Shown: positions 17,867 through 26,467 of the stretch, one piece after another | How the letters are laid out: each line of letters opens with the position of its first letter | How positions within the stretch are numbered: position 1 is the stretch's first letter | From: Streptomyces sp. NBC_00620 | GTDB lineage: Bacteria; Actinomycetota; Actinomycetes; Streptomycetales; Streptomycetaceae | Assembly (NCBI RefSeq): GCF_026341825.1 | Contig: NZ_JAPENY010000003.1 | Coordinates: 620,001 to 684,000 of the forward strand | Direction: 5' to 3' | Length of the DNA stretch: 64,000 nucleotides | Made by a program: the position numbers and the translations under genes | The notes under the pieces: model-generated | The model's input: only the letters and a program-made list of their open reading frames with translations | Told to the model about the DNA's origin: nothing | Database searches by the model: none

Positions 17867-18799
17867 CTACTGCTTCGGCGCGCCGACCAGCTTTCCTTCG
17901 GGCGAGACGGCGTACCAAGTGCCGCCCACACCCTGGCCGTTGGTGTCTCCGGGGGCCTCGTCACCGGTGAAGGTGTAGATCGGCCAGCAGTCGAGGGCCA
18001 TCTGCTTGATGCCGTCGCCCCGGGTGAAGGGCATCAGGCCGTCCGAGTCGATGTTGAGGCCCTTGATGTCGGCCTCCTCGACCGGCGCGACCGCCGGCCA
18101 CTTCTCCAGGCAGGCGCCGGTGCAGGCCGAGATCGAGTCGGGCCAGGCCGTGTCCTTGGTGAAGCGGTAGACCGTCATGCCGTTCTTGTCGACGACGATC
18201 TCGCCGAGCTTCGCGTCCTTGCGGGTCGACAGGCCGGGCAGGTCGGCAAGGGTCGCCTTCTTGCCCGCAGGGGACGATGCGAACCAAGTGCCGCCCACAC
18301 CCTGGCCGAGGGTGTCACCGGCCTTCGTGTCCTTCGCGTACCGGTACATCGGCCAGCCGCCCACGGTCAGTTGCTTGGTGCCGTCAGGCCGCGTGACCTC
18401 GCCGAGAAGCGCCGCGTCCACACCGGTGGCGGCCGTGGCCCCGTCGGCGGGAACCGGCGGCCAGGCCGTGGCGCAGTCGCCCTCACAGGTCGACTTCGGC
18501 GGTTCGGCCGTGTCCTTGTCGAAGCGGTAAAGGGTGAGGCCGCCACTGTCGGTGATGACCTCGCCGAGCTTCGCGTCCTTCGCAACGGCCAGCGCACCTG
18601 CGGACTTCGCCTGGGTCGCGGCCTGGGCACCGACCTCGGCAGGGCTGGGACTGCTCAGTCCGTAATCGCCCGCGGCCGCGGTGGCGCCCACGTTCTGGCC
18701 CACGGTCGAGGTGCCCTGTTCCTGACCGCACGCCGTCGTGAGCGCCAGCATGGCCGCAGCTGTCGCTACGAGTGAGGCGCTCCGCCAGGAGGTCTTCAT
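17867..18799 (-). CDS. Lipoprotein with secreted-repeat domains
   Basis: The 310-residue protein starts MKTSWRS and has a lipoprotein signal with lipobox LTTAC at about residue 23. The mature part contains paired modules of the PF03640 'secreted repeat' type: LYRFDKDT...CATAWPP, WPMYRYAKDT, VYRFTKDT...CLEKWP and CWPIYTFTGD, with GQGVGGTW motifs ending each half. These modules carry regular Cys and Trp residues and occur in outer-surface proteins of unknown role. The gene is divergent from the proline-rich surface protein gene, suggesting a shared envelope-related control region at 18800-19064. Confidence 0.85.
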   Translation of the reverse strand: MKTSWRSASLVATAAAMLALTTACGQEQGTSTVGQNVGATAAAGDYGLSSPSPAEVGAQAATQAKSAGALAVAKDAKLGEVITDSGGLTLYRFDKDTAEPPKSTCEGDCATAWPPVPADGATAATGVDAALLGEVTRPDGTKQLTVGGWPMYRYAKDTKAGDTLGQGVGGTWFASSPAGKKATLADLPGLSTRKDAKLGEIVVDKNGMTVYRFTKDTAWPDSISACTGACLEKWPAVAPVEEADIKGLNIDSDGLMPFTRGDGIKQMALDCWPIYTFTGDEAPGDTNGQGVGGTWYAVSPEGKLVGAPKQ

Positions 18800-19064
18800 T
18801 TTGGTAACTCCCGCTGTTGGCAAAGATGTTGCAGCGCTCCACTGCGCCGCGCATGGCCATAGGTACGGGCGGGAGTGGTGGGAGTGTTCAACCGCCTCGC
18901 AAAAATCTTTCCGAACCCTGTGACCCGAGGGCCTCCACGCGGATCGCACGCCCGTTCGCCTCCGGGGGTGTTTCCCGCTCAGCCCGTCAAACCACCCGGC
19001 CGTGGACATCCTCCGTTCGGGGTAACCCCCGGCCACTCCCGCGTACGCGGGCGCAACACGACCG

Positions 19065-19664
19065 ATGATCGCCGTCGTGCATGGACCCAAGCGGACCCGA
19101 TCCGCGCTCGTCATACGGGTATTCGCGCTGCTGACACTGACCTGGATCCTCGGCGGGGCCTCGGTCGGCCCGGCGGTCGCCGACGCCTGCGCGTACGCCT
19201 CCGTCGGCCCGGACGGCAACGACGCGGTGGCGGTCGCCGGCGACGGCTACTGCAGCCCGAGCCCGACACCTCCCCCGCCGCAGCCCACCCCGAAGCCGAC
19301 GCCGACCCCCAAGCCCCCGCCGCCGCCCAAACCCACCCTCACACCCACGCCAACACCCACACCCGCGCCGGAACCACCACCTCCGCCGCCTCCCCCGTCC
19401 CCGCCTCCGCCGGCACCGGCGCCACGGCCCGTCGCGCCGCCACCCAGGCCGGTGCCCGCGCCACCGCCGACTCCCACACCCAAGCCGACGCCGACGCCCA
19501 CTCCGAGTGCGCGCCCCAAGCCGTCGCCGTCCCCGGTGAGTTATCCGGCGTACCACGCCCAGGCGCGGCGGCATCCGCCCCGCGGTGGACCGTCCCTGGT
19601 CTCGCTCACCCTGCTGATCACCGCGCCCGCGGTGCTCGCCGTCGCGGCGCTGCGCCCGCGCTGA
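19065..19664 (+). CDS. Proline-rich surface protein with signal peptide and C-terminal anchor
   Basis: The 199-residue protein has a signal peptide (VIRVFALLTLTWILGGASV, cleavage after about AVA), a short Cys-containing head (DACAYAS...GDGYCSP), then about 95 residues of almost pure Pro/Thr/Lys/Ala repeats. The C-terminal helix (LVSLTLLITAPAVLAVAAL) ends in RPR, typical of a membrane anchor. The Pro-rich part should form a rigid stalk crossing the cell wall. The gene ends 14 bases before a DUF4239 membrane protein and is probably co-transcribed with it. The role of the head is unknown. Confidence 0.8.
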   Translation: MIAVVHGPKRTRSALVIRVFALLTLTWILGGASVGPAVADACAYASVGPDGNDAVAVAGDGYCSPSPTPPPPQPTPKPTPTPKPPPPPKPTLTPTPTPTPAPEPPPPPPPPSPPPPAPAPRPVAPPPRPVPAPPPTPTPKPTPTPTPSARPKPSPSPVSYPAYHAQARRHPPRGGPSLVSLTLLITAPAVLAVAALRPR

Positions 19665-19678
19665 CTCTGGAGGCATCT

Positions 19679-20443
19679 TTGTCGGAATGGCTTGTTCTCG
19701 CCCTCGCGATGGGGGCGGCGTGTGTCGTCGTCCTCATCGTGGCCCTCGTACGTCATCGCACGGCCCGCGAGGACGAGGATCCGTCCGAGACCCCGGACGT
19801 GATCGAGTACATGACGATGATGATCGGCGTGGTCTACGCCATCGTCCTCGGCCTGGCCATCGCCGGAGTCTGGGAGGCCCGCGGCGTCGCACAGGACCAT
19901 GTGCAGACGGAGGCCCAGGCCCTGCACGAGATCTCGGAGCGGGTCCGCGTCTACCCGCCCGACGTGCAGGACCGGATCCGCGGCGACATCGACTCGTACG
20001 TCGGCTACGTCGTCACCACCGAGTGGAAGACCATGTCGGACCAGGGCCGGGTGACCGTCAAGGGCGGCCGGCTCTTCGAGCGCATCCGCGGGGACGTCAC
20101 CGACTACGAGCCGAAGACGGACTTCGAGGCCCAGGCGTACCAGCCCCTCGTCGACCAGGTCACCGTGGCCGCCGCCGCGCGGAGCTCCCGCGCCGACTCG
20201 ACCGGGGCGACCATGCCGGGCGTGGTGTGGTTCGGTCTGATCAGCGGGGGCGTGGTCACCGTGGGGATGGTCTTCGCGCTGCAGATCCGGCGCACCACGC
20301 GTGAGCTGATCCTCGCCGGGCTCTTCTCCTCGCTGATCGCCTTCCTGCTCTTCCTGATCTGGGACTTCGACGCGCCCTACAGCAGGGGGATCACGGCCTC
20401 GGCGGAACCGTTCACGGCGCTGTTCCCGAACCTTCCCGGTTGA
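19679..20443 (+). CDS. DUF4239 (bestrophin-like) membrane protein
   Basis: The start is taken as TTG 19679 because TCTGGAGG lies six bases upstream and the protein then begins at its first helix (SEWLVLALAMGAACVVVLIVALV). The 254-residue protein has four predicted membrane helices, two near residues 5-75 and two near 175-230. Between them lies a soluble helical region containing WEARGVAQDHVQTEAQALHE, characteristic of DUF4239. This family has been compared with bestrophin channels, but no function is established. It is coupled to the preceding proline-rich protein gene. Confidence 0.82.
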   Translation: MSEWLVLALAMGAACVVVLIVALVRHRTAREDEDPSETPDVIEYMTMMIGVVYAIVLGLAIAGVWEARGVAQDHVQTEAQALHEISERVRVYPPDVQDRIRGDIDSYVGYVVTTEWKTMSDQGRVTVKGGRLFERIRGDVTDYEPKTDFEAQAYQPLVDQVTVAAAARSSRADSTGATMPGVVWFGLISGGVVTVGMVFALQIRRTTRELILAGLFSSLIAFLLFLIWDFDAPYSRGITASAEPFTALFPNLPG

Positions 20444-20681
20444 CGGACCCTCAACAGGCGCTCCGGGACAGTGCTCCCCGGCCGGGGGACGGATGCCACG
20501 CCGCGCCCGTCCCCCGACTGCACGCACTCCGTCCCCTGTGCGGCCCACACGGTTGCCCCATTCGCGCGACTGCGATCGCGCCCACGCTCACCCTTTCCTA
20601 GCGTTTCGATCATCGAGGTGCATTTCTGGCGCAAGCGGAAAAGGTCCGCAGCAAGGCTCCTCGGGGACCTGGAGGCTCACC

Positions 20682-21215
20682 ATGCGCGCGATACGCGTCG
20701 CTTCGGCCGCTCTGCTGGGCGTGACTGCCCTGACCTTCGCCGCACCCGCCGCCTTCGCCGGCGACGAGAACAACAACATCACCCCGTTCGGCTTCAGCGT
20801 GCAGCCGTCGACCATCGCCGCCGGCGGCCAGGTCTCACTGCTGCTCAAGAGAGACGGGGGCTGCCAGGGACGCGCCACGGTCACCTCGGGTGTCTTCGAC
20901 ACCGTCAACATCCCGAAGGGTCAGTCCTCGGCCACGGCGATGGTCGACTGGGACGCCAAACCGGGCGCCGTGTACGAGGTCACCTTCACGTGTGACGGCG
21001 TGAGCGGTCACACGGATCTCACCATCGCCACCGGCCGGACCCCCAACCAGACGGACTACCCCGTCCCCGTACAGCGGGGCGTCAGGGCCGGTGTCGGCGG
21101 CACCGTCGGCGGCTTCGACCTCAAGGAGATCGGTCTGGGGGCCGCGCTCATCGCGGGTTCCATCGGCGCGGCATGGCACATGTCGCGCCGCCGTGGCGCG
21201 ACCGACGACTCCTGA
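20682..21215 (+). CDS. Secreted small protein with C-terminal membrane anchor
   Basis: From ATG 20682 (GGAGG ten bases upstream) the 177-residue protein has a signal peptide (MRAIRVASAALLGVTALTF, ending AFA), an immunoglobulin-like beta-rich domain (FGFSVQPSTIAAGGQVSLLL, and a VTFTCDG strand with a likely Cys pair), a Gly/Val linker and a final hydrophobic helix followed by SRRRG. It is a clear paralogue of the convergent gene 21318-21806. No LPXTG-type sorting motif is visible, although a sortase gene follows. It is probably a surface protein; the function is unknown. Confidence 0.82.
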   Translation: MRAIRVASAALLGVTALTFAAPAAFAGDENNNITPFGFSVQPSTIAAGGQVSLLLKRDGGCQGRATVTSGVFDTVNIPKGQSSATAMVDWDAKPGAVYEVTFTCDGVSGHTDLTIATGRTPNQTDYPVPVQRGVRAGVGGTVGGFDLKEIGLGAALIAGSIGAAWHMSRRRGATDDS

Positions 21216-21230
21216 CGGCACGGCACCGCA

Positions 21231-21278
21231 CAGCCCTTCGCCCCGGACCCTCGAGAGAGGGTCCGGGGCGAAGGGCTG
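21231..21278. terminator. Perfect 22-bp bidirectional hairpin terminator
   Basis: Bases 21231-21252 pair perfectly with 21257-21278 around the tetraloop GAGA. The outer stem reads CAGCCCTTCGCC and the inner stem ends ACCCTC. It lies between the convergent paralogous surface-protein genes, 16 bases after one stop and 40 from the other. Confidence 0.85.
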
Positions 21279-21317
21279 TCACGTGCGGTTTCCGAAGTCT
21301 CCGTTACGGAGTGCCGG

Positions 21318-21806
21318 TCAGATCCTCTTCTCGGACCGGCGCCGCATCCAGAACACCCCGCCACCGACGGCGGCGGCGGCCACAAGCCCGCCACCGATCG
21401 CCATGTCGGTGGGCGTGGCACCACTGGAGCTGCTGCCGCCGAGACCACCCCGGACACCGCCGATGACGGTGAAGGCCGCGGGACGGGTCAGGGTGCCCGT
21501 CCCGTTGCAGTTGACCGAGATGTCGTACGAGCCGGGGCGCGCGTTCCGGTCGATGGTCGCCGTCCCGCTCGATGTCTCGTTGCTGCCGGTGATCCGGGAG
21601 AGGGTCGCCTGCCGGAAGGCGGGCGAGGTCATGGTGCCGCCGGTGGGGCAGCCGTCGACGGTCACGGTCAGTTGACCGCCGCTGGCGATGACGCTGGGCA
21701 TCGCGACGATGTTGCTCGGGTTGTTCCACGCCGCGGCCATCGGCGCGGCGAGCCCCACCGCGGCGACCGCGGCGGCACTGACCGCCAGGGCACGAGAAGT
21801 ACGCAT
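21318..21806 (-). CDS. Secreted small protein with C-terminal membrane anchor (paralogue)
   Basis: The 162-residue protein has a signal peptide (SRALAVSAAAVAAVGLAAP, ending AAA), a beta-rich domain (VAMPSVIASGGQLTVTVDGC, and a YDISVNCNG strand with a second Cys), a Gly/Ser linker (GGVRGGLGGSSSSG) and a C-terminal helix ending MRRRSEKRI. Its layout matches the convergent gene 20682-21215, so the two arose by duplication and inversion. As in its partner, no classical sorting motif is seen. ATG 21806 is preceded by a GGAGG-like site. Confidence 0.82.
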   Translation of the reverse strand: MRTSRALAVSAAAVAAVGLAAPMAAAWNNPSNIVAMPSVIASGGQLTVTVDGCPTGGTMTSPAFRQATLSRITGSNETSSGTATIDRNARPGSYDISVNCNGTGTLTRPAAFTVIGGVRGGLGGSSSSGATPTDMAIGGGLVAAAAVGGGVFWMRRRSEKRI

Positions 21807-22138
21807 GTGATCCTCCGCGGAAGGCGCCCCGGGAACCGTCCCCGGTCGATCGGCGAGAAAACGCCTCCCAGACAGACCCTCAGATGCCGTGCACAGGGCC
21901 GCATTTCGAGAATGGTCCGTCCTGGTGAGAAGACACGCCGAGAGAATTCCACACAATCGGATATTGCCGCAGGTCACGGACCGTCAGAAAATTCCTGGCC
22001 TCGGCAACTCGGATGGCTCACGAAGGGCGTACTCCACCACCCGTTCGCCTTTGCCCCGTCGCCCGCCGGGCGTGCTGCACTTAGCGTTCTCATATGCGCG
22101 ACGGACGCGGCGACGGCCGCGTCGAGAGGGGATTGCAA
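21807..22138. other. Promoter-containing intergenic region
   Basis: About 330 bases lie between divergent genes: the surface-protein paralogue on the minus strand and the sortase on the plus strand. The middle (about 21890-22020) is less G/C-rich than the surroundings, as expected of promoters. No gene or strong repeat is seen. Confidence 0.5.
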
Positions 22139-22804
22139 ATGTCTGCGTCCGAGCTGGCCGAAGAGGAGGAGCGGCGGAAGAAGCGCGCCCCGTGGGGCGT
22201 GATAGCGCTTGTTCTGCTGACCGGCCTCGCACTCATTCGGAATGGTTCCGGTGAGTTCGACGTGGGCCCGCCGCAGCCCGCTTCGGCGGCGGCGGCCGAC
22301 AGCAGCCGCGCCCCGGGCGGCACCTTCTCCAATCTGCCGACACCGCTGCCGTACTCGGTGGCCGACCGGGTCAGGATCCCGGCGATCCGGGTCGACGCTC
22401 CGGTCCTGCCGGTGGGCCTGGACATGGACGGGTGGGTCGACGCACCGCCGCCGGACGACCCGAATCTCGCGGGCTGGTTCACCGGCGCGGTCTCACCCGG
22501 CGAGAAGGGCACGGCCGTGATCGACGGCCATGTGGACAACATGCGCGGACCCGCCGTCTTCTACGGGCTCGGGGCGCTCAAAAAGGGAAACCGGATCGAG
22601 GTGCAGCGCAAGGACGGGAAGACCGCCGTATTCGAGATCTACGGCATCGAGGTCTTCGAGAAGAACAACTTCCCCGGGGACCGCGTCTACGGCAGCAAGG
22701 GAGCCCCCGAATTGCGGGTCATCACCTGCGGGGGCGGTTTCTCCAAGCAGCACGGCTACGACGGGAACGTCGTCGTGTTCGCCCGCCTGGCCGAGGTTCG
22801 CTGA
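22139..22804 (+). CDS. Class F-like sortase
   Basis: The 221-residue protein (ATG 22139; an ATG 15 codons earlier is possible) has an N-terminal membrane helix (WGVIALVLLTGLALI), a Pro/Ala-rich spacer and a sortase barrel. The catalytic histidine is H131 (IDGHVDN) and the cysteine is C197 (RVITCGG). The usual catalytic arginine follows the cysteine by about a dozen residues, but here the segment reads HGYDGNVVVFARL, so the arginine is either shifted (R216) or supplied elsewhere. Class F enzymes are common in actinobacteria and mostly uncharacterised. The two adjacent anchored proteins are candidate substrates by position only. Confidence 0.85.
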   Translation: MSASELAEEEERRKKRAPWGVIALVLLTGLALIRNGSGEFDVGPPQPASAAAADSSRAPGGTFSNLPTPLPYSVADRVRIPAIRVDAPVLPVGLDMDGWVDAPPPDDPNLAGWFTGAVSPGEKGTAVIDGHVDNMRGPAVFYGLGALKKGNRIEVQRKDGKTAVFEIYGIEVFEKNNFPGDRVYGSKGAPELRVITCGGGFSKQHGYDGNVVVFARLAEVR

Positions 22805-22840
22805 GCGCTCCCCGGCCGGGCGGGCGAAAGCCCGAGAGAT

Positions 22841-23686
22841 CTATGCGAACTGCCGTCGCGGGACGGTGATGTGGTAGCCGGAATCCAGCAGTTGCGGCAG
22901 ATAGGTGCGCAGCGCCCGTACGCTCTGCGAGCGGTCGCCGCCCGCGTCGTGGGACAGCACCACGACGCCCGGAGCGGCACCGTCCTCGACCCGGTTGACG
23001 ATGGTGCGGGTGCCCGGGGACGTCCAGTCGAGCGTGTCGACCGTCCAGGCCAGCGGTTCCATCCCCAGTTCGGCGCCGAGCTGGAAGGCCGCCCGGTTCC
23101 AGGCCCCGTAGGGCGCGCGGAACCAGCCGGGCGGCTCACCGAAGGCGTCGTCGATGACCTCGCAGGTGCGCTCCATCTCGGAGTGGATCGCCGAACGCGA
23201 GAGCTTGGTCAGCAGCGGATGGGACCAGGTGTGGTTGCCGACGGTGTGTCCGTCGTCGGCCATCTCGCGCAGCAGGTCCTTGTTGTCGACGGCCATCTCC
23301 CCGCACACGAAGAACATCGCGTGCACGTCGTACTCGCGCAGGGTGCTCAGGATGTCGGGGGTGTAGCGCGGATCGGGGCCGTCGTCGAAGGTCAGCACCA
23401 TGCTGCGGCCGCGCCCGGACATGCGCAGGAACGGCTCGTGGCGGACGAGGGTCCGCGCGGACGCGGCGCGCGGCGGGCCGTATCCGGTCATGGGCTGGAG
23501 ACGGTAGGAGGAGGGCTTGAGGGCACGGCGTGCCTGTGGGCCCGCGGCGGGTGGGGCACTGCGTACCGGGTGTGTGGCCGGTTCGGTGGTGAGGACGTGG
23601 GCCGTGCCCGCGGCACCGGCCGCCCCCAGGACGGCGGCACCGGCGATCAACGCCCGGCGCCGGGTAAGCAGCTGATCCTTTTTCAT
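22841..23686 (-). CDS. Tat-exported polysaccharide deacetylase (CE4/NodB)
   Basis: The 281-residue protein has a twin-arginine signal (TRRRALIAGAAVLG) and a NodB domain: TFDDGPD with D101 and D102, NHTWSHP with metal ligands H152 and H156, RAPYGAWN, and LSHD near the C-terminus. All five CE4 motifs appear intact, so it should remove N-acetyl groups from peptidoglycan, chitin-like or other surface polysaccharide outside the cell. It converges on the sortase gene with a 36-base gap that holds a short CGGGC-GAAA-GCCCG hairpin at 22821-22834. Confidence 0.92.
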   Translation of the reverse strand: MKKDQLLTRRRALIAGAAVLGAAGAAGTAHVLTTEPATHPVRSAPPAAGPQARRALKPSSYRLQPMTGYGPPRAASARTLVRHEPFLRMSGRGRSMVLTFDDGPDPRYTPDILSTLREYDVHAMFFVCGEMAVDNKDLLREMADDGHTVGNHTWSHPLLTKLSRSAIHSEMERTCEVIDDAFGEPPGWFRAPYGAWNRAAFQLGAELGMEPLAWTVDTLDWTSPGTRTIVNRVEDGAAPGVVVLSHDAGGDRSQSVRALRTYLPQLLDSGYHITVPRRQFA

Positions 23687-23865
23687 GATTCATCAGTCAC
23701 CCAGTTGAGGGGCGTCGCAGCTCAGCAACACCGGTGCGGGCCCACGAAAGCACCCACCTGGACCAAATCGGCGGCGGCACACCAACAGACCCGGGAATTC
23801 GGGGCACCCGGCCCGGCCGTGCCCGTGCGCCTCCCGGACCTGGGGGTTCCGATAGCCTCACAGCT

Positions 23866-24330
23866 GTGACGGAACAGCAGCACTCGCATCAGTTCGAGCG
23901 AGGCACGGACGGCCCCAAGGTCATCGTCGTCGGCGTGGACGGCTCCGACTCCTCGATGCGCGCGGCGTCGTACGCGGGGGGTCTGGCCCGACGGCAGCAC
24001 GCGCTGCTCGCCATCGTCTATGTCCAGCCTGTGATGGCGGCGGGCGCGGCGCTCGGAGTGCCGATCGCCGATACGACGGACGAGATCGCCGAGGACCTGG
24101 TCGCCCAGATCCGGGACACCGCCGAGAGGCTCAAGGGCATATTCGAGGTGCGCTGGGAGTTCCACACCTTCCGCGGCGATCCGTACAACGGACTGGTGGC
24201 GGCGGCGGACCAGCTCAAGGCGGACGCCGTGGTGGTGGGCGCCTCCGAGCAGGCGGGGCACCGGATCATCGGGTCGGTGGCGATCCGGCTGGTGAAGGCC
24301 GGGCGCTGGCCGGTCACGGTGGTGCCGTAG
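23866..24330 (+). CDS. Universal stress protein, single UspA domain
   Basis: From GTG 23866 the protein has 154 residues, the normal size of a single Usp domain. It starts KVIVVGVDGSDSSMRAASYA and ends with the nucleotide-binding signature VVGASEQAGH...GSVAIRLV...WPVTVVP. The GxxGxxxxG-like motif indicates an ATP-binding type. GATAGCCT lies about ten bases before the GTG with little room for a ribosome binding site, so a leaderless transcript is possible. It converges on the CapA-like gene. Confidence 0.9.
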   Translation: MTEQQHSHQFERGTDGPKVIVVGVDGSDSSMRAASYAGGLARRQHALLAIVYVQPVMAAGAALGVPIADTTDEIAEDLVAQIRDTAERLKGIFEVRWEFHTFRGDPYNGLVAAADQLKADAVVVGASEQAGHRIIGSVAIRLVKAGRWPVTVVP

Positions 24331-24372
24331 CGGTTACGGCACGTCGGACACCGCGGGTCGGAACAGGCGGAG

Positions 24373-25524
24373 CTACTCCCCCATGACGAGGCCGTCCTGG
24401 GCCGCCCCTCGGCTGAGGACGACGGAGCGGATCCGGTCGCGTACACCGACGACGTCGGCCCCCTGTGCCAGGGCGGCGTTGAGGTCGACCACGCGACCGG
24501 CGTCGAGGTCGAAGGCCTGCGGGATGAACTCGGCCTTCTTCACCTCCCATCGGGCGCCCTGGCGCGCGGGCGGGGCGAAGGTGAAGCGACCGATGGTGCC
24601 TTCGTTGCCCCGCGGATCCCGGACGCCCTGGTAGTTGGACATCTCGCCGGCGATCTGGTCCCCCATGCCGTAGATGACCCATGTGCCGTTGACCTTCTCG
24701 TACGCCTGCGGGACATGGGCGTGCGTGCCGAGGATGAGGTCGATGTCGGGCCGCCCGTTGGTGCGGGAGGCGGTCAGCTGCTTGCTCAGCGTCAGTTGCC
24801 GCTCGTCCGGCTCGTCCTGCCATTCGGTGCCCCAGTGCAGGGATACGACGACCACGTCGGCGCCTGCCTTCCGGGCGGCCCGGGCGTCCGCGACGATCCG
24901 GTCGGGGTCGATGAGGTTGACGGCCCAGGGCTGCCCCTGCGGGAGTGGAATGCCGTTCGTGTCGTAGGTGTACGCGAGATGCGCGACCTCGGCGCTGCCC
25001 GCCCGCATCATCGTGGCGCCGCTCTCGGCCTCCGTACGCGCCGATCCGGCGTGCCGCACACCCGCGCGGTCGAGCGCGTCCAGGGTGCGCTGGATCCCCG
25101 CGGCTCCGTCGTCCAGGGTGTGGTTGGAGGCGGTGGAGCAGGCGTCGTACCCGGTCGCGGCGAGCCCCTCGGCCACCTGCGGCGGGGACTTGAAGGTCGG
25201 GTAGCCCGTGTAGTCGCCGTCCGCGCCGTACACGGTCTCCATGTGACAGATCGCCAGACCCGCGCCGGACACGACGGGCTCGACGCCCGCGAGCATCGGC
25301 CGGAAGTCGTATCCGTTGCCGCCCGCGTCCGCCTGCGCCCGTTCGATGATCGAGGTGTGCGGCAGTACGTCACCGGAGGCGACGAGGGTGAACCCGCGGG
25401 GGTCGGATGGTGCCGCGGGCCGGCCGCTCGGCCCGGGGTCCGGTGGGTCCTGGGCGGCCTGACAGCCCGTTACGACGAGTACGGCCGCGAGGGCAAGGGT
25501 GGTCTGTCGCCGGCGTGGGGTCAT
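24373..25524 (-). CDS. CapA-family lipoprotein (poly-gamma-glutamate synthesis-like)
   Basis: The 383-residue protein starts MTPRRRQTT with a lipoprotein signal and lipobox VVTGC. The rest is a CapA/metallophosphatase-like domain: LVASGDVLPH, CHMETVYG, TASNHTLDDG, VVVSLHWGTEW and LILGTHAHVPQ, with His/Asp/Asn residues at metal-binding positions. CapA proteins are needed for poly-gamma-glutamate capsules in Bacillus. Streptomyces has many lone copies with no capBC partner, as here, and their role is unknown. GAGG precedes the chosen start; two in-frame upstream ATGs are less well placed. Confidence 0.88.
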   Translation of the reverse strand: MTPRRRQTTLALAAVLVVTGCQAAQDPPDPGPSGRPAAPSDPRGFTLVASGDVLPHTSIIERAQADAGGNGYDFRPMLAGVEPVVSGAGLAICHMETVYGADGDYTGYPTFKSPPQVAEGLAATGYDACSTASNHTLDDGAAGIQRTLDALDRAGVRHAGSARTEAESGATMMRAGSAEVAHLAYTYDTNGIPLPQGQPWAVNLIDPDRIVADARAARKAGADVVVVSLHWGTEWQDEPDERQLTLSKQLTASRTNGRPDIDLILGTHAHVPQAYEKVNGTWVIYGMGDQIAGEMSNYQGVRDPRGNEGTIGRFTFAPPARQGARWEVKKAEFIPQAFDLDAGRVVDLNAALAQGADVVGVRDRIRSVVLSRGAAQDGLVMGE

Positions 25525-25785
25525 ACCCAACCTCGTTTTAGTCATATTTACGTATGAAGTGTCAGAATCCACGTACAGGAGCGGCCAGGAGTCAAGGAGC
25601 AACGCAGACCTTCAGCCAGTCCGGCGTTCCAGGACGAGCCCTTCGGGCGAACGCGGGTCCGGGGGCAGCAACCCAGAGCCCCGATGAACCGCTCACCGCA
25701 CCGTTCACCGACGGCTTCGACCGCCCAGCGCACAACCGTGCGCCGACCCTGTCCCCGCGGAGCGGCACCGGCTGGCATACACGCC

Positions 25786-26334
25786 ATGACGGCCGGAACC
25801 ACCACCATCACCCGCGGGACGACCGCCGAGCACGAGCTGGCCGCGTTGCAGCGCGATCACGGCCGGCCCCTCTTCGCGCTGCTGCTGCGACTCTCCGACG
25901 GCGACCGGCAGCGCGCCGAGGATCTGGTGCAGGAGACGTTCGTACGCGCCTGGCAGCACCCCGAGGCGTTGCGTGCCGACGACTTCGACTCCGTACGGCC
26001 CTGGCTGCTCACCGTGGCGCGGCGGCTGGCGATAGACGCGCGGCGGGCCCGTCAGGCGCGGCCCGCGGAGGTCGGGGACGCGGTGTTGGACAGTGCGCGC
26101 GTCTGTGCCGATCACGCCGAACGGTCCGCGGCGATGCTCGATGTGCGGGAGGCTGTGAAGACACTCACTCCCGAGCACCGTGAAGTCCTGGTGCAGGTGT
26201 ACTTCCAGGGGGCGAGTGTGGCGGAGGCCGCCGCGGCCCTCGGGATTCCGCCCGGTACGGTGAAGTCTCGCGCATATTACGCGCTGCGCGCCCTGCGCCG
26301 GGTGCTTCCGGGCTATGCGGCCGACCTGCGGTGA
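25786..26334 (+). CDS. ECF-family RNA polymerase sigma factor
   Basis: The 182-residue protein has region 2 (AEDLVQETFVRAWQHPE, then RPWLLTVARRLAIDARRARQ) and region 4 (LTPEHREVLVQVYFQGASVA, then IPPGTVKSRAYYALRALRR), and ends soon after, the compact ECF architecture. ATG 25786 is chosen because region 2 begins about 20 residues later. The downstream zinc-finger membrane protein (27173-27835) is the likely anti-sigma factor, with one unknown gene between them. No autoregulated ECF promoter was recognised. Confidence 0.92.
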   Translation: MTAGTTTITRGTTAEHELAALQRDHGRPLFALLLRLSDGDRQRAEDLVQETFVRAWQHPEALRADDFDSVRPWLLTVARRLAIDARRARQARPAEVGDAVLDSARVCADHAERSAAMLDVREAVKTLTPEHREVLVQVYFQGASVAEAAAALGIPPGTVKSRAYYALRALRRVLPGYAADLR

Positions 26335-26467
26335 AACCAAAGGTCGAGTCAAGCCTCGGTAAAGCGCCTGCCGAGGACCATGGTTGAGCAATCTGCTGTC
26401 TTCATCCGTGTTCCGGACTGGAGCCCGGGGTCGGGCGACGCGCACGCACCGGAGGAAGGCGGAAGGG

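Noticed and set aside
20682..21806. Surface-protein pair as chaplins or rodlins
   Set aside because: They lack the chaplin domain and the rodlin pattern. Only the signal peptide, small size and C-terminal helix are shared.
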